DNA from: Capnocytophaga sp.
GTDB lineage: Bacteria; Bacteroidota; Bacteroidia; Flavobacteriales; Flavobacteriaceae
Assembly (NCBI GenBank): GCA_030530525.1
Contig: JAUMUT010000007.1
Location: 1 to 64,000 of the forward strand
Length of the DNA: 64,000 bases
Direction: 5' to 3'
The first letter of the stretch is position 1. Each line of letters opens with the position of its first letter. Both the position numbers and the translations under genes were made by a program. Positions 39,451 to 48,017 of this stretch are shown one piece after another. The notes below the pieces were generated by a model. That model did not search any database and was not told the origin of the DNA. It saw only the letters and a program-made list of their open reading frames with translations.

Positions 39451-40212
39451 ATGAAATCAATCGTTTTTATACACGGATTTATGGCAACCCCGAAAGGTTG
39501 GGACAAATGGTGCGCCTATTTTGACAAATTGGGTTACCAATCTTATGCCCCTTCTTGGTTATATCAGGAAGGAAGTGTAGCTGATTTACAACAAAATCCA
39601 CACCCTAAGTTAGCATCCACAGACCTCAGCGAGGTGATAGCACACTATAAAAATTTTATAGATACCTTAGAAGAAAAGCCTATTCTCATTGGGCATTCTC
39701 TGGGTGGTGTTATCGTTCAGAAATTGATAGCTGAGGGAAAAGGAAAAGCGGGTGTATGCATCAGTAGCGGACCTCCGAAAGGAATTTTTGCTTTCCATTG
39801 GGATTTTATCCGCTCTAATATGCAACTTACCAATCCGTTTGCTTCTAATCCGCTTTGCCTAATGTCCGTAAAATGGTTTCATAAGTACGTTTTAAATGAA
39901 ATGACCTATGCCGAGGCGGAAACATTCGTTAAGGAAAACTGCGTGCCGTCCAGCCGAAAGGTCGCCCAGACGGTAACTAAATACGCAACTATCCCCTTTG
40001 ATGCGCCTCATCCTCCTTTGCTTTTTATTGCGGGCAGTGCAGATAGGTCGCAACCGCCTATTATCAACAAGAAAAATTACGAGGCTTATACTCACAAAGA
40101 AAGCGTAACAACTTACAAAGAATTTCCAACGCGTACTCATAACCTTATCAATCAAAAAGATTGGGAAGCGGTTGCCGACTATATTGGTACGTGGCTTAAA
40201 GAAAATATTTGA
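39451..40212 (+). CDS. Alpha/beta-fold hydrolase
   Basis: 253 residues from ATG 39451. A TTG at 39430 is in frame but belongs to the promoter box. The nucleophile elbow is GHSLGG with S83. The oxyanion segment FIHGFMA is near the start; the acid is probably the Asp in GSADRSQ and the His that in TRTHNL near the C-terminus. No signal peptide, so cytoplasmic. Substrate unknown; esterase, lipase-like or lactonase activities are all possible. Confidence 0.9.
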   Translation: MKSIVFIHGFMATPKGWDKWCAYFDKLGYQSYAPSWLYQEGSVADLQQNPHPKLASTDLSEVIAHYKNFIDTLEEKPILIGHSLGGVIVQKLIAEGKGKAGVCISSGPPKGIFAFHWDFIRSNMQLTNPFASNPLCLMSVKWFHKYVLNEMTYAEAETFVKENCVPSSRKVAQTVTKYATIPFDAPHPPLLFIAGSADRSQPPIINKKNYEAYTHKESVTTYKEFPTRTHNLINQKDWEAVADYIGTWLKENI

Positions 40213-40230
40213 TTAATTTTTTTGAAAATA

Positions 40231-40262
40231 TTTGCATATTGCAAGAAAAAGTACTACCTTTG
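40231..40262 (+). promoter_or_regulatory. Promoter of the HU-like gene
   Basis: TTTG (40231-40234) and TACCTTTG (40255-40262), 20 bases apart. Confidence 0.7.
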
Positions 40263-40307
40263 TCGCAACTTTTTAACTTTAAATTTTCACTAAAAAAACA
40301 GAACAAT

Positions 40308-40691
40308 ATGGCTGTAAAATACAAAGTCATTCAGAAAGGGCAACCAGGGGTTGCTGGTGGCGGAACTAAGAAATATTACGCTTCTGCCAACTTAACAGGG
40401 GAAAAGACCTTAGCAGGGCTTACCAAAGACATTGAAAAAATGTGTACCGTAAACGGTGCTGATATTCGCGCTGTGCTCTACGCCTTGGTGGAGACGATGC
40501 AATCTGCCCTATCGGACGGGCAAGCTGTTCGCTTGGGTGAGCTCGGAAGCCTGCGCATTAGCATAGGAAGCGAAGGAAAAGCGACAGAAAAAGAGGTAAC
40601 AGCAGCATCAATTAAAAGTGCCAAAGTTATCTTTACCCCAGGCAAAGACCTGAAAAAGATGCTCGATACACTTGAGTACGAGAAACTTTAA
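40308..40691 (+). CDS. HU-like DNA-binding protein (Bacteroidota HU-related type)
   Basis: 127 residues from ATG 40308; the frame is open further upstream, but that part spans the promoter. VKYKVIQKGQPGVAGGGTKKYYA is the opening typical of the HU-related family of Bacteroidota, followed by the HU fold with RLGELGSLRISIGSEGKATE, the beta-arm region and FTPGKDLKKML at the end. Likely a nucleoid protein. It has its own promoter and a very strong terminator. Confidence 0.9.
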   Translation: MAVKYKVIQKGQPGVAGGGTKKYYASANLTGEKTLAGLTKDIEKMCTVNGADIRAVLYALVETMQSALSDGQAVRLGELGSLRISIGSEGKATEKEVTAASIKSAKVIFTPGKDLKKMLDTLEYEKL

Positions 40692-40706
40692 CTATTTATT
40701 ACTTGT

Positions 40707-40747
40707 AAAAAGAGTGTGCGATTTGTGGAAAATCGCACACTCTTTTT
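40707..40747. terminator. Very strong terminator after the HU-like gene
   Basis: Eighteen-base stem with core AGAGTGTGCGATTT/AAATCGCACACTCT and five-base loop, A-run on the left and T-run on the right, so it can serve the convergent gene too. Confidence 0.9.
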
Positions 40748-40794
40748 GTATTTTATAGATAGGAAAAGATAAAAAGACAGCTATTTTCTTCTTT

Positions 40795-41859
40795 CTACTC
40801 CTTACAAAAATCTAAAAACTGCTGTACGGCTTCTTTTAAAGGAGTCTTCTTTACTTTGGTTTTCTCGGTGAAAAGCTCGGTGGAGAGGTTATTTCCCTGC
40901 CCATCGATAGAGGCTTTCCAATTGCCCACTACCCGCCCTTCGTGCAAAATCACCGATTTGAAAATGCCAAAGTTGTTATGCGCTTTCGCCTCGTGCTTCT
41001 TCTCTAAGGAAATCCAACGGCTTTTGTAGCCTATCAAATACTCATCGTACGGAGGGAGTAAATGCATTTTTTGAGTGATTTTCTCCATAGGAAAAGCATT
41101 GCGATAGAGGTACATCGGCTCATCTTCTACTACTATTTCCTCTATCTCAGGGGCAATTTTTTCAATGGCTTTCCTGCATTGGGTGATAGGAAGCCCTGAG
41201 TACCAAGCAAAATCGGCTATGCTTGCAGGCGAATGACTACGGAAATACTTTCGTGCTAAGCGTTCTAAGGCTTCATCGGTAGTAAGGGCTTTGCCTTGCG
41301 GTGCTCTCTCGCTGAGCAATGCCCACGTAGCGCGCTTGCCATTCATTGCACCCGAACACAATATACCTTCTATCTCGCCCTGCAAAAGAAGCGGATTGAT
41401 AAAATGTGCTTCGGGGAGCATTTGCTGGTGGGTTAGTTGCACGCTGATGTCTTCTTTGGTAAGCGATTTTCCTCCCGTGAGGAGTTCTTTCAGGGCGATA
41501 ATAGCTTCTTTGAAATAAGATTGCGGGAAAACGGTTTTAGTGCTGTTATACCACGATTGCACGGCGCGCAGGTTGCGTTCCTTGCATAGGGCAACAAGCC
41601 AATGAACGTCGTCAGGGGCAACCACTTGCACGGTACAGCGGAGCAGATGCAGGCGCAAAAGTGAAGCCGAGGCAAACGACTGTACGATGTCGTCCAACTT
41701 AGGCGCACGCTGGCGAATACCGATAGCCCAACGGAAAAAATTGTAGTCTTGCGCTTGCATTGCGCCCATCCACGCCACAATGTCGGCAGGATTGTGATAT
41801 TGGGGCGCTATCAGTTGCTGGTTGTGTAGCCTTATGGCAATGGCTTCTTGCTTATTCAT
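40795..41859 (-). CDS. Winged-helix DNA-binding protein, HTH_42 (YcaQ/AlkZ-related)
   Basis: 354 residues. The N-terminal pattern (IAIRLHNQQL...MGAMQAQDYNFFRWAIGIR) and SPASIADFAWYSGLP with the following PPYDEYLIGYKSR are characteristic of the winged-helix family that includes the DNA glycosylases AlkZ and YcaQ. I cannot confirm the glycosylase QxQ/QxD motif by eye beyond MQAQDY, which fits it. A DNA repair role is possible. GC-rich like its neighbours. Confidence 0.85.
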   Translation of the reverse strand: MNKQEAIAIRLHNQQLIAPQYHNPADIVAWMGAMQAQDYNFFRWAIGIRQRAPKLDDIVQSFASASLLRLHLLRCTVQVVAPDDVHWLVALCKERNLRAVQSWYNSTKTVFPQSYFKEAIIALKELLTGGKSLTKEDISVQLTHQQMLPEAHFINPLLLQGEIEGILCSGAMNGKRATWALLSERAPQGKALTTDEALERLARKYFRSHSPASIADFAWYSGLPITQCRKAIEKIAPEIEEIVVEDEPMYLYRNAFPMEKITQKMHLLPPYDEYLIGYKSRWISLEKKHEAKAHNNFGIFKSVILHEGRVVGNWKASIDGQGNNLSTELFTEKTKVKKTPLKEAVQQFLDFCKE

Positions 41860-41970
41860 CGGGGGATTGTTAATTGCGGAGGCAAAAATAAACCTTTTAT
41901 TTGGATAAATCCCTAAAAGGAGAGAAGAATTTTATAGCAGAAAAAGGCACGAGAATAGAGAATAATTTAG

Positions 41971-41978
41971 TATCTTTG
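41971..41978 (+). promoter_or_regulatory. -7 box of the DUF1624 gene
   Basis: TATCTTTG about 40 bases before the start codon. Confidence 0.45.
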
Positions 41979-42017
41979 CCGTGAAAATAAAAAATCTTTG
42001 ATACTACAAAAAAGCAA

Positions 42018-43155
42018 ATGAAAACCTATCGCCTCACCAATATAGACCTGCTTCGCGGTATCGTAATGGTACTGATGTGCATAGACCACGCCCGCGATTA
42101 TACTTTCTATCACCCGCAAGACCCGATGGTGATTGCAGAAACGCCTCTACACGTTTTTATCCTGCGGATAATGGCACACTGGTGCGCCCCTACTTTCGTG
42201 CTATTGGCGGGTATTTCGGCGGCAATGGTGGGCGAGCGAGGTAGTAAGAGGAGCTTGGCTCGCTACTTGCTTTCGTGCGGTGCTGATGCTCTTGGAAATT
42301 ACCATTATCAATTGGGGGTGGAGTTTCAATCCGCTTTATCACCTTACCTATCTGCAAGTAATTTGGGCAATTGGCGTGGCGATGATAGCTCTCGCGGGAT
42401 TTATCTTTTTAAAGCGCACCTATATAGTAATGATAAGCATCGGAATATTGGCGCTTCACCCTTTGGTGAATCAAATCCAATGGGGAGATAATACCTTTAT
42501 GCACTACCTGTGGAGCTTTCTTATGCAGAAAAATATCCTTCCGCTGGGAGTGTTCGACCACTCGGTACGCACTACTTACCCCGTGTTGCCTATCGTAGCG
42601 ATAATGGCATTGGGCTATGCGCTGGGCGATTGGTACCGATTGCCACAGGAAAAGCGTAAGAAGCGTTTTCTGTGGTTAGGGGCAAGTATGATTATCGCTG
42701 CCATTGCCTTGCGCTTTATCGGTTACGGCGACCCAAGCAAGGTAGATTTTAGCAGTGCCGACCCTATCCTCTTGCAAGTGCTAAACGTTACCAAGTACCC
42801 TATATCGCTACCTTTTGCGCTCTTTTTCGTAGGGCTTGCCTTGCTGGTGCTATCGCTTACCGACGGCAGAAGCTATTCGCTAAAAAATCCGTTGGTAATT
42901 TTAGGGCAAACTCCGATGTTCTTTTATATTTTTCACCTGTATTTTCTGCACAGCGGAATGATACTCTATATGCTCGCCTGCGGTGTGATGCCCGATTTTA
43001 CCGCACATTTGGGAGGCGTTCCCCCTACCTTTGGGCTCACTATGGCGCAGATGTATGGGCTGGTAGCGGTAACCATTCTGTTACTACTGCCCTTGTGCAA
43101 GTGGTACAGAGGGATAAAAAGCAGTAAGAAATATCCTTTGCTTTCTTATTTGTAA
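42018..43155 (+). pseudogene. DUF1624 / HGSNAT-like membrane acyltransferase, frameshifted
   Basis: Two frames together give one family member of about 379 residues. The first (from ATG 42018) has the family opening RLTNIDLLRGIVMVLMCIDHARD and helix APTFVLLAGISA, then turns to non-family sequence after YLLS. The second, readable from about 42274, continues with LMLLEITIINWGWSFN and some eight more helices to 43155. The total length is 3n+1, so there is one extra base or two missing near 42273-42282; loss of a CG from CGCG would fit. Intact members are inner-membrane proteins that transfer acyl groups. Sequencing error cannot be excluded. Confidence 0.8.
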
Positions 43156-43178
43156 GACAATTAATTTTTGTATTTTTG
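43149..43178 (+). promoter_or_regulatory. Promoter of the first Crp/Fnr-like gene
   Basis: TTTG (43149-43152) and TATTTTTG (43171-43178), 18 bases apart. The start codon is only six bases past the -7 box, so the mRNA would be nearly leaderless. Confidence 0.6.
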
Positions 43179-43184
43179 CCACTG

Positions 43185-43769
43185 ATGACAACACCCCTAC
43201 TGAATCATATTACCAAAATTATCCCGCTGAATGCCGAAGAAAAGGCACTGATAGGAGAATGCTTTGCCTCGCGCTTGTACAGGCGTAAGCAATACGTATT
43301 GCAGGAAGGCGATGTGTGCCAAGCCCTCTACTTTGTGGTGAGCGGTTGTCTGCGTATGTATAAGATAGACGAAAAGGGCAATACCCACATTGTACAGTTT
43401 GCCCCCGAAAATGCGTGGATTGCCAACATTGGTAGCTTACACAGCCAAACGCCTTCGGAGTTCAGTATAGATGCAGTAGAGGATACTATGGTACTACTTA
43501 TCAAACAGCAGGATTTGTACAAGCTCTTCAAGCAGGTTCCTAAGTTCAACATTATTTTCCGCGTACTCACCGAGCAGGCTTATATGAAACTGCAACAGCG
43601 AATGATGGTAAGCATCAGCAGTACTGCTGAGCAGAAATACCAGTACTTTGCGAAAACCTACCCACACCTGCTTAACCGATTGCCACAAACGCAAATAGCG
43701 GCGTTTTTAGGTATCACCCCTGTAATGCTTAGCAATGTAAAAGCCTCCTTACTCAGAGGCGGAAAGTAA
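43185..43769 (+). CDS. Crp/Fnr-family transcriptional regulator
   Basis: 194 residues from ATG 43185. The cyclic-nucleotide-binding-like beta roll spans about 15-125 (RRKQYVLQEGDVCQALYFVVSGCLRMY), then the dimer helix and a short C-terminal HTH (QTQIAAFLGITPVMLSNVKA). No Cys cluster for an Fe-S centre, so it is not a direct oxygen sensor; ligand unknown. It shares its architecture with the gene at 52029. It could be a reader of the Fnr-like palindromes near 53940 and 56643, but so could others. Confidence 0.9.
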   Translation: MTTPLLNHITKIIPLNAEEKALIGECFASRLYRRKQYVLQEGDVCQALYFVVSGCLRMYKIDEKGNTHIVQFAPENAWIANIGSLHSQTPSEFSIDAVEDTMVLLIKQQDLYKLFKQVPKFNIIFRVLTEQAYMKLQQRMMVSISSTAEQKYQYFAKTYPHLLNRLPQTQIAAFLGITPVMLSNVKASLLRGGK

Positions 43770-43830
43770 GGAAGCACACCCGTGTGGATTGCACTTAAAA
43801 TATTTTAAGGGTATTTATTAAAATACTTTA

Positions 43831-43862
43831 TTGCTTTGCCCTGCCCAATTGTCGTACCTTTG
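43831..43862 (+). promoter_or_regulatory. Promoter of the NAD(P)-binding gene, with a palindrome upstream
   Basis: TACCTTTG at 43855-43862 with TTG at 43831-43833 (21 apart). GTATTTATTAAAATAC (43811-43826), a six-base inverted repeat around ATTA, lies just upstream and may be an operator. Confidence 0.55.
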
Positions 43863-43890
43863 CACCAGAAATTTTAAAGGAAAAAAGAAA

Positions 43891-44535
43891 ATGACAACAG
43901 TAAAAAAAATCGCCGTTATCGGCTTAGGAAACATCGGGAAAGCAGTAGCTGAAAATTTGAACAAAGCAGGGCGCACTATTCTTGTGGCAGGGCGCGACAC
44001 TAATGCCGTGAAAGAAATTGCCAAAGATTGGCAAAACGCCACAGTAACCGACATCGCCACCGCTGTTAAGGAGGCAGATATTGTAATTCCCACCATTTAT
44101 TTTAATGTCCTCCCCGACTTCTTTACGCAGTACGCTGCCGAACTACAAGGGAAAATCCTTGTAGATGTATCCAACCCCATCGCTGCCGATGAGAACGGAG
44201 GCTTTAAGAAGATTATAGGCGAAAAGGAATCCGCAGGGCAAATCCTTGCCGCTCAATTGCCAAAGGGCGTACATTTTGCCAAAGCATTGGGCACCTTGGG
44301 CGTGGCTTCCCTCGTAGGTGAAGCCTTTGCGACCCCACGAAAAGTACTTTTCTACGCTACTGATGAGGCGAGCATAAACCCCGAAGTAGAGCAACTGCTC
44401 CGTGATACAGGCTTTGAGCCACTACGTGTGGGTGGTATAGACCAGTCTATCCGCATAGAGGTATTCGGCGACCTACACGAGTTTGGTGCTTTGGGCAAAA
44501 CCGTTACCTTAGAAGAAGCAAAAAGCAAGCTATAA
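43891..44535 (+). CDS. NAD(P)-binding Rossmann protein, F420-dependent-reductase-like
   Basis: 214 residues from ATG 43891. IAVIGLGNIGKAVAENL (residues 7-23) is the dinucleotide-binding loop, followed by GRDTNAVKE and a segment VDVSNPI, as in the NADPH:F420 reductase/NpnO-like family. In Bacteroidota such proteins are probably NAD(P)-dependent oxidoreductases without F420. Its promoter leader (CGTACCTTTGCACC then GAAATT) closely resembles that of the SnoaL gene at 56715. Confidence 0.85.
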   Translation: MTTVKKIAVIGLGNIGKAVAENLNKAGRTILVAGRDTNAVKEIAKDWQNATVTDIATAVKEADIVIPTIYFNVLPDFFTQYAAELQGKILVDVSNPIAADENGGFKKIIGEKESAGQILAAQLPKGVHFAKALGTLGVASLVGEAFATPRKVLFYATDEASINPEVEQLLRDTGFEPLRVGGIDQSIRIEVFGDLHEFGALGKTVTLEEAKSKL

Positions 44536-44557
44536 ATTACCAGATTAGAAAATTAGC

Positions 44558-44608
44558 AAATTCCCTTCGCTCCTTGCCCCATTGAGGGTTAGGAACGAAG
44601 GGAATTTT
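44558..44608. terminator. Terminator between convergent genes
   Basis: Stem AAATTCCCTTCG/CGAAGGGAATTT with further pairing inside. Serves the NAD(P)-binding gene and possibly the CPBP gene. Confidence 0.75.
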
Positions 44609-44635
44609 ATATCATAAGCTCACATTGGCGGAAGA

Positions 44636-45493
44636 CTATTGGGTTATAAGCTGTCGCTTTCTGGCTTCTCTAAGCAAAAGCCCCACAATGAGAAACAACC
44701 CACAAGGGATAATCCCCGAAACGGGAGAGATAAGTATTTCCTTGCCTGTTTCCACAAGGATATGCTTGTCGTATATCAGGTTGTTAATGATACTGTCTTC
44801 AATGGCGTGCATCCATACCCCCGCCCAGATAGAGCCCGTAAGGCGAAAGAGTTCGGTGTACATTACCGTCCAAGAGCCTATCGTTACAAATGCCATTACC
44901 AAAAAGGTGATGCTATCGTAAGGGAAGACCGCATATAGCTGTTCAGGTTGTAAAAAGTAGAAGAAATAAGGCAAATGCCACCAACACCACACCGAAGCAA
45001 CAATGAGGTAAAGCCATACATCTTTTATCTTCAAACTAAGCAAGCGAGCGGTGAGATACCCACGCCACGCCGATTCTTCAAAGAAATTCTTTACAACCTC
45101 CACCAATACAAAGACCCCCAACCCTCCGAGGTAGTCCTGCCAACGAATTTGGATAGTAATCCACCCACAAAGCCTGCCTATAAGCAGGGTGAGGGCTATC
45201 ACCGCAGGGTAAATAAGGGTGGCTACCCCATACCATTTCCAATTCTGTTTGATAAGCGGACGCAAGCCTGCATCGCGCCAGCCATCGCCCATAAAGGTAC
45301 GCAGGAATATAGCCATAAGTACGGGGGTTACAATGAAAATTCCCATACCAGAGGTGCCATTGGTTGCTTCACCAAAATCACCAGCGGTTTCGCCCATAAG
45401 GGAATCTACCCATACGCCTACCCAGCCACAACTGAGTACTACCAGAATAAATAGGATTACATTTCTAATTGTTTGTGCTTTAGTATTCATCAT
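44636..45493 (-). CDS. CPBP-family intramembrane glutamic endopeptidase
   Basis: 285 residues with about seven membrane helices. The Abi/CPBP motifs are present: EESAWRGY (EExxxR), followed by VWCWWHLPYFF with the second His-containing motif and a later GSWTVMYTELF region. Such enzymes cleave within or near the membrane and occur in bacteriocin self-immunity and protein maturation. Two adjacent ATGs (45493 and 45490) are possible starts. Divergent from the LuxR-type regulator, which may control it. Confidence 0.88.
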   Translation of the reverse strand: MMNTKAQTIRNVILFILVVLSCGWVGVWVDSLMGETAGDFGEATNGTSGMGIFIVTPVLMAIFLRTFMGDGWRDAGLRPLIKQNWKWYGVATLIYPAVIALTLLIGRLCGWITIQIRWQDYLGGLGVFVLVEVVKNFFEESAWRGYLTARLLSLKIKDVWLYLIVASVWCWWHLPYFFYFLQPEQLYAVFPYDSITFLVMAFVTIGSWTVMYTELFRLTGSIWAGVWMHAIEDSIINNLIYDKHILVETGKEILISPVSGIIPCGLFLIVGLLLREARKRQLITQ

Positions 45494-45507
45494 TAAAAAT
45501 ATTTATG

Positions 45508-45526
45508 TAACTTTGGCGCAAAATTA
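45508..45526. promoter_or_regulatory. Overlapping divergent promoters
   Basis: Plus-strand -7 box TAACTTTG (45508-45515) and minus-strand TAATTTTG (45519-45526) only three bases apart. Each would start its transcript across the other, so they probably compete. Confidence 0.5.
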
Positions 45527-45573
45527 CGGCAAGGGGCTTGCCTGCACAATACTGAATTATAACCATTTTAACG

Positions 45574-46242
45574 ATGATACCCGATAAGAGCATAGCAACC
45601 ATTGCACAAGAGTACATTCCTTACGCACAAACATTGGAAAAGGTAGGCAGTTTTGCCGTGCTTCTCCTCGATAAGATAGGAAACTACTACTATATATCCA
45701 AAGTATTTGAAGAACCCCAAGGCAATACCTTCCTCAGTTGGATACACCCCGAAGATAGGGAAATAATCAAGCAAATAGACACCCAAGTATGGGAGCTCCT
45801 ATACGAAATGCCTGTGGAAGAGCGGTTGCAGTACAAGTTCATTTACGAATTTAGAATATTGGACAAGCAGAAGTATATACGGGTGATTTACCAGCAACAG
45901 CTATTGGCTTTTGAGGGAAACAACTGCCTTGCAATGAGTATAATGGACGCCTCACCCGAACAAGATACGACCCTGCCTGTACATTTCCAAATCAAAAATT
46001 GCCTCACAGAAGAGCTTCTTCCCTTTACTTTCAAGCTCCCTACCGATGTACAACTCACCCCTCGCGAAAAAGAAGTATTGCTATTAGCAAACGAGGGGAT
46101 GTTCAGCAAAGAAATATCCGAAAAGCTAAGTATCAGTGTGCATACGGTAAACCGACATCGCCAAAATATTCTTGAGAAAACACACGCCGATAATATAGTA
46201 GAAGCTATTGCCTTTGCCAAAAGGATGCGATTGATAGAATAA
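45574..46242 (+). CDS. LuxR-type regulator with N-terminal PAS-like domain
   Basis: 222 residues. The N-terminal part (about 20-130: KVGSFAVLLLDKIGNYYYIS, FLSWIHPEDREII) looks like a PAS sensory fold. The C-terminal GerE/LuxR HTH is at about 157-215 (LTPREKEVLLLANEGMFSKEI, then SVHTVNRHRQNIL). No receiver domain. Its last 43 bases and the bases after its stop recur at 47912-47954. Confidence 0.92.
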   Translation: MIPDKSIATIAQEYIPYAQTLEKVGSFAVLLLDKIGNYYYISKVFEEPQGNTFLSWIHPEDREIIKQIDTQVWELLYEMPVEERLQYKFIYEFRILDKQKYIRVIYQQQLLAFEGNNCLAMSIMDASPEQDTTLPVHFQIKNCLTEELLPFTFKLPTDVQLTPREKEVLLLANEGMFSKEISEKLSISVHTVNRHRQNILEKTHADNIVEAIAFAKRMRLIE

Positions 46243-46246
46243 TGTG
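46204..46246 (+). repeat. Direct repeat, left copy (3' end of luxR-type gene)
   Basis: Matches 47912-47954 at 42 of 43 positions, including 37 in a row, and spans the last codons, the stop and four bases after it. Confidence 0.85.
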
Positions 46247-46283
46247 ATAATAAAATAAAGTGATTTTTGTAGCAAAAAAGTTG

Positions 46284-46291
46284 TATTTTTG
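46284..46291 (+). promoter_or_regulatory. -7 box of the SUKH-like gene
   Basis: TATTTTTG, 21 bases before the start codon. Confidence 0.5.
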
Positions 46292-46312
46292 CGACAAAAA
46301 AGAACAATTACT

Positions 46313-46783
46313 ATGAGTTTAGAAACGATTATTACTCATTACAGAAATCGCTTAGTAGCATTACCCGATGCCATACTTATAGGCGAAATTCCCGAAGGAG
46401 CTGAAAATATTCCCCCAGAGGTGTTACAACTCATCGCCCCTGCACATTGTGCTTTTTTAAAACTTTGCAATGGTGGTTCTTTTGGCGATATCATTCTATG
46501 GAGTACAGAGGAACTATTAGATAACCAATATCGCGTTCCTGCCGATCAATCTTCGTGGTATGAGATTGGGCAACTACTGTATGTGCCTCTTTTCCTTGAT
46601 AAAGATACCCAACACGTAATTTTCCCTGCCGATAGCTATGAAGGTATTGAGGAGATTGACGTTGATTTCAATACTTTTGTGAGCGAATACATCTTTGGCA
46701 ATAAGTACAAAGAAAAAATTATAGGCTATAACAATGACGAGGATGATTGGTCAGATTTTTTAAACAATTCGTCTATATGTTAA
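46313..46783 (+). CDS. SMI1/KNR4 (SUKH)-like protein, possible immunity protein
   Basis: 156 residues from ATG 46313 (a TTG at 46289 is in frame but part of the promoter). The pattern IPPEVLQL, then FLKLCNGGSFGDIILWSTEEL, and FLDKDTQHVIFPAD resembles the SUKH fold: a helix, the NGG turn, and a strand region. SUKH proteins are often immunity proteins against contact-dependent or polymorphic toxins. No toxin gene is adjacent. Its stop overlaps a possible start (46777) of the next gene. Confidence 0.6.
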   Translation: MSLETIITHYRNRLVALPDAILIGEIPEGAENIPPEVLQLIAPAHCAFLKLCNGGSFGDIILWSTEELLDNQYRVPADQSSWYEIGQLLYVPLFLDKDTQHVIFPADSYEGIEEIDVDFNTFVSEYIFGNKYKEKIIGYNNDEDDWSDFLNNSSIC

Positions 46784-47490
46784 ACCGCTATATAGCGGAG
46801 CTACAAGACATAAAAATATCAAAAAAAATGGATAAAGAAAAAGCAATCATGGAGGTTTTATATTCTAAATATGGATCTATTTTAGAAAATAATGGTTATA
46901 AACCTAATAAAGCCCAAAACAAACACAGCATCAAAACAAAAAACAATCTATCAGAGGTTAGTTTTCTTTTTTCTAAACGCAGCGATATTCTGCATCTTGT
47001 ATATTCGTATACAGATTTGAAAGCAGGAAAACTACATATAGATATAGAAAACCAAATCCGTATGGAAGAAGGGGAAGATGCTCTTAAACTTCTGCGCCCC
47101 ACCTTTACCATCACTGATTGGAAAGATATCTTTACCTTGTATGGTTGTGACTATCTTAAAATGAAAGGCTGGTTTTCTTTAATTGAAACTATCGAACAAT
47201 TGGAGGAAGAAACAAAAAATACATTCCCCAAAGCTTTAGAAATAATCATTGACTTAAATGAGAAATTTAAAACATTGGATGGGATATTGGATGTTTTATG
47301 GAAGAAGAATAACATAAATGAATATATGAATGTTTATGATGCAATCAATATATTGGTAATAAGCAAATTAAAAAGCGGAGAAAACCTATTAGAATCCTAT
47401 CAAAATATTATTTCTTGCTCCCAATATAGAAATCTTCCAGAGAACGCTCAACAGAAAATTACAAAATATTTCAGTACACTGGAAAAATAG
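46777..47490 (+). CDS. Hypothetical protein after the SUKH-like gene
   Basis: 237 residues if ATG 46777 is used; this start overlaps the upstream TAA, suggesting translational coupling. ATG 46828 (220 residues, MDKEKAIMEVLYSKYGS) is the main alternative. Soluble, acidic-to-neutral, with no recognisable domain; the middle has LRPTFTITDWKDIFTLYG and a helical C-terminus. The position, coupled to a SUKH-like gene, suggests a second immunity or orphan element, but that is inference. Confidence 0.65.
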   Translation: MLNRYIAELQDIKISKKMDKEKAIMEVLYSKYGSILENNGYKPNKAQNKHSIKTKNNLSEVSFLFSKRSDILHLVYSYTDLKAGKLHIDIENQIRMEEGEDALKLLRPTFTITDWKDIFTLYGCDYLKMKGWFSLIETIEQLEEETKNTFPKALEIIIDLNEKFKTLDGILDVLWKKNNINEYMNVYDAINILVISKLKSGENLLESYQNIISCSQYRNLPENAQQKITKYFSTLEK

Positions 47491-47630
47491 CTAATTTCTT
47501 ATACCAAAAAAACAATTTGATAACGCGAATCAATAGTAGAAAAACAATTGCATAGTCCAATTTGTTAAGACGCAATTTATTGCTTCTTAGAAAGTTAGCA
47601 AATAATTTTTTAACTATTGATTTGTGTTAC

Positions 47631-47638
47631 TATCTTTG
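47631..47638 (+). promoter_or_regulatory. -7 box upstream of two short frames
   Basis: TATCTTTG. It is followed by a 16-codon frame (47674-47724, MKKKKMYTLITILLGN) that looks like a truncated signal peptide, then by the ORF at 47746. Confidence 0.4.
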
Positions 47639-47745
47639 TAGCTTGAAAACACAACTGCTCACTGTATTAGCAAATGAAAAAGAAAAAGATGTATACCCTT
47701 ATCACCATACTATTGGGTAACTAACAATAACTATTAGCACATTAT

Positions 47746-47958
47746 ATGAAACACTTTATTGTACTCCTATTATTCCCATTCTTAGCGGTAGCACAACCCA
47801 TTATCAATTGTAAAGAGGTAATAAAACCTTATGAAGACTTCCAAAGTCCATTTGAAAATCCTTATCTACGAGGAGGGAAAAACGGTAAACATACGCTACG
47901 AGAAAATAGCTGCTATCGCCTTTGCCAAAAGGATGCGATTGATAGAATAATGTGCTAA
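47746..47958 (+). pseudogene. Start of a secreted protein joined to a luxR 3' remnant
   Basis: 70 codons. MKHFIVLLLFPFLAVAQ is a clear signal peptide and the following IINCKEVIKPYEDFQSPFEN looks like a real mature N-terminus. From about 47912 the DNA is a copy of the luxR 3' end read in the wrong frame. In the neighbouring frame it reads AIAFAKRMRLIE and stop, identical to the LuxR protein end. So this is a recombination product and probably not a working gene. Confidence 0.6.
47912..47954 (+). repeat. Direct repeat, right copy (luxR 3' remnant)
   Basis: Second copy of 46204-46246, about 1.7 kb away. Confidence 0.85.
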
Positions 47959-48017
47959 TTATTTTATATCTTTGTAGTCTTAAATTTCATTTTCTAAATG
48001 AAATTATCAATAAAATT

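Noticed and set aside
44975..45454. 159-codon plus-strand frame
   Set aside because: Antisense shadow of the CPBP protease gene; Pro- and Tyr-rich nonsense composition.
45888..46307. 139-codon minus-strand frame
   Set aside because: Antisense to the LuxR-type gene, whose HTH domain is unmistakable.
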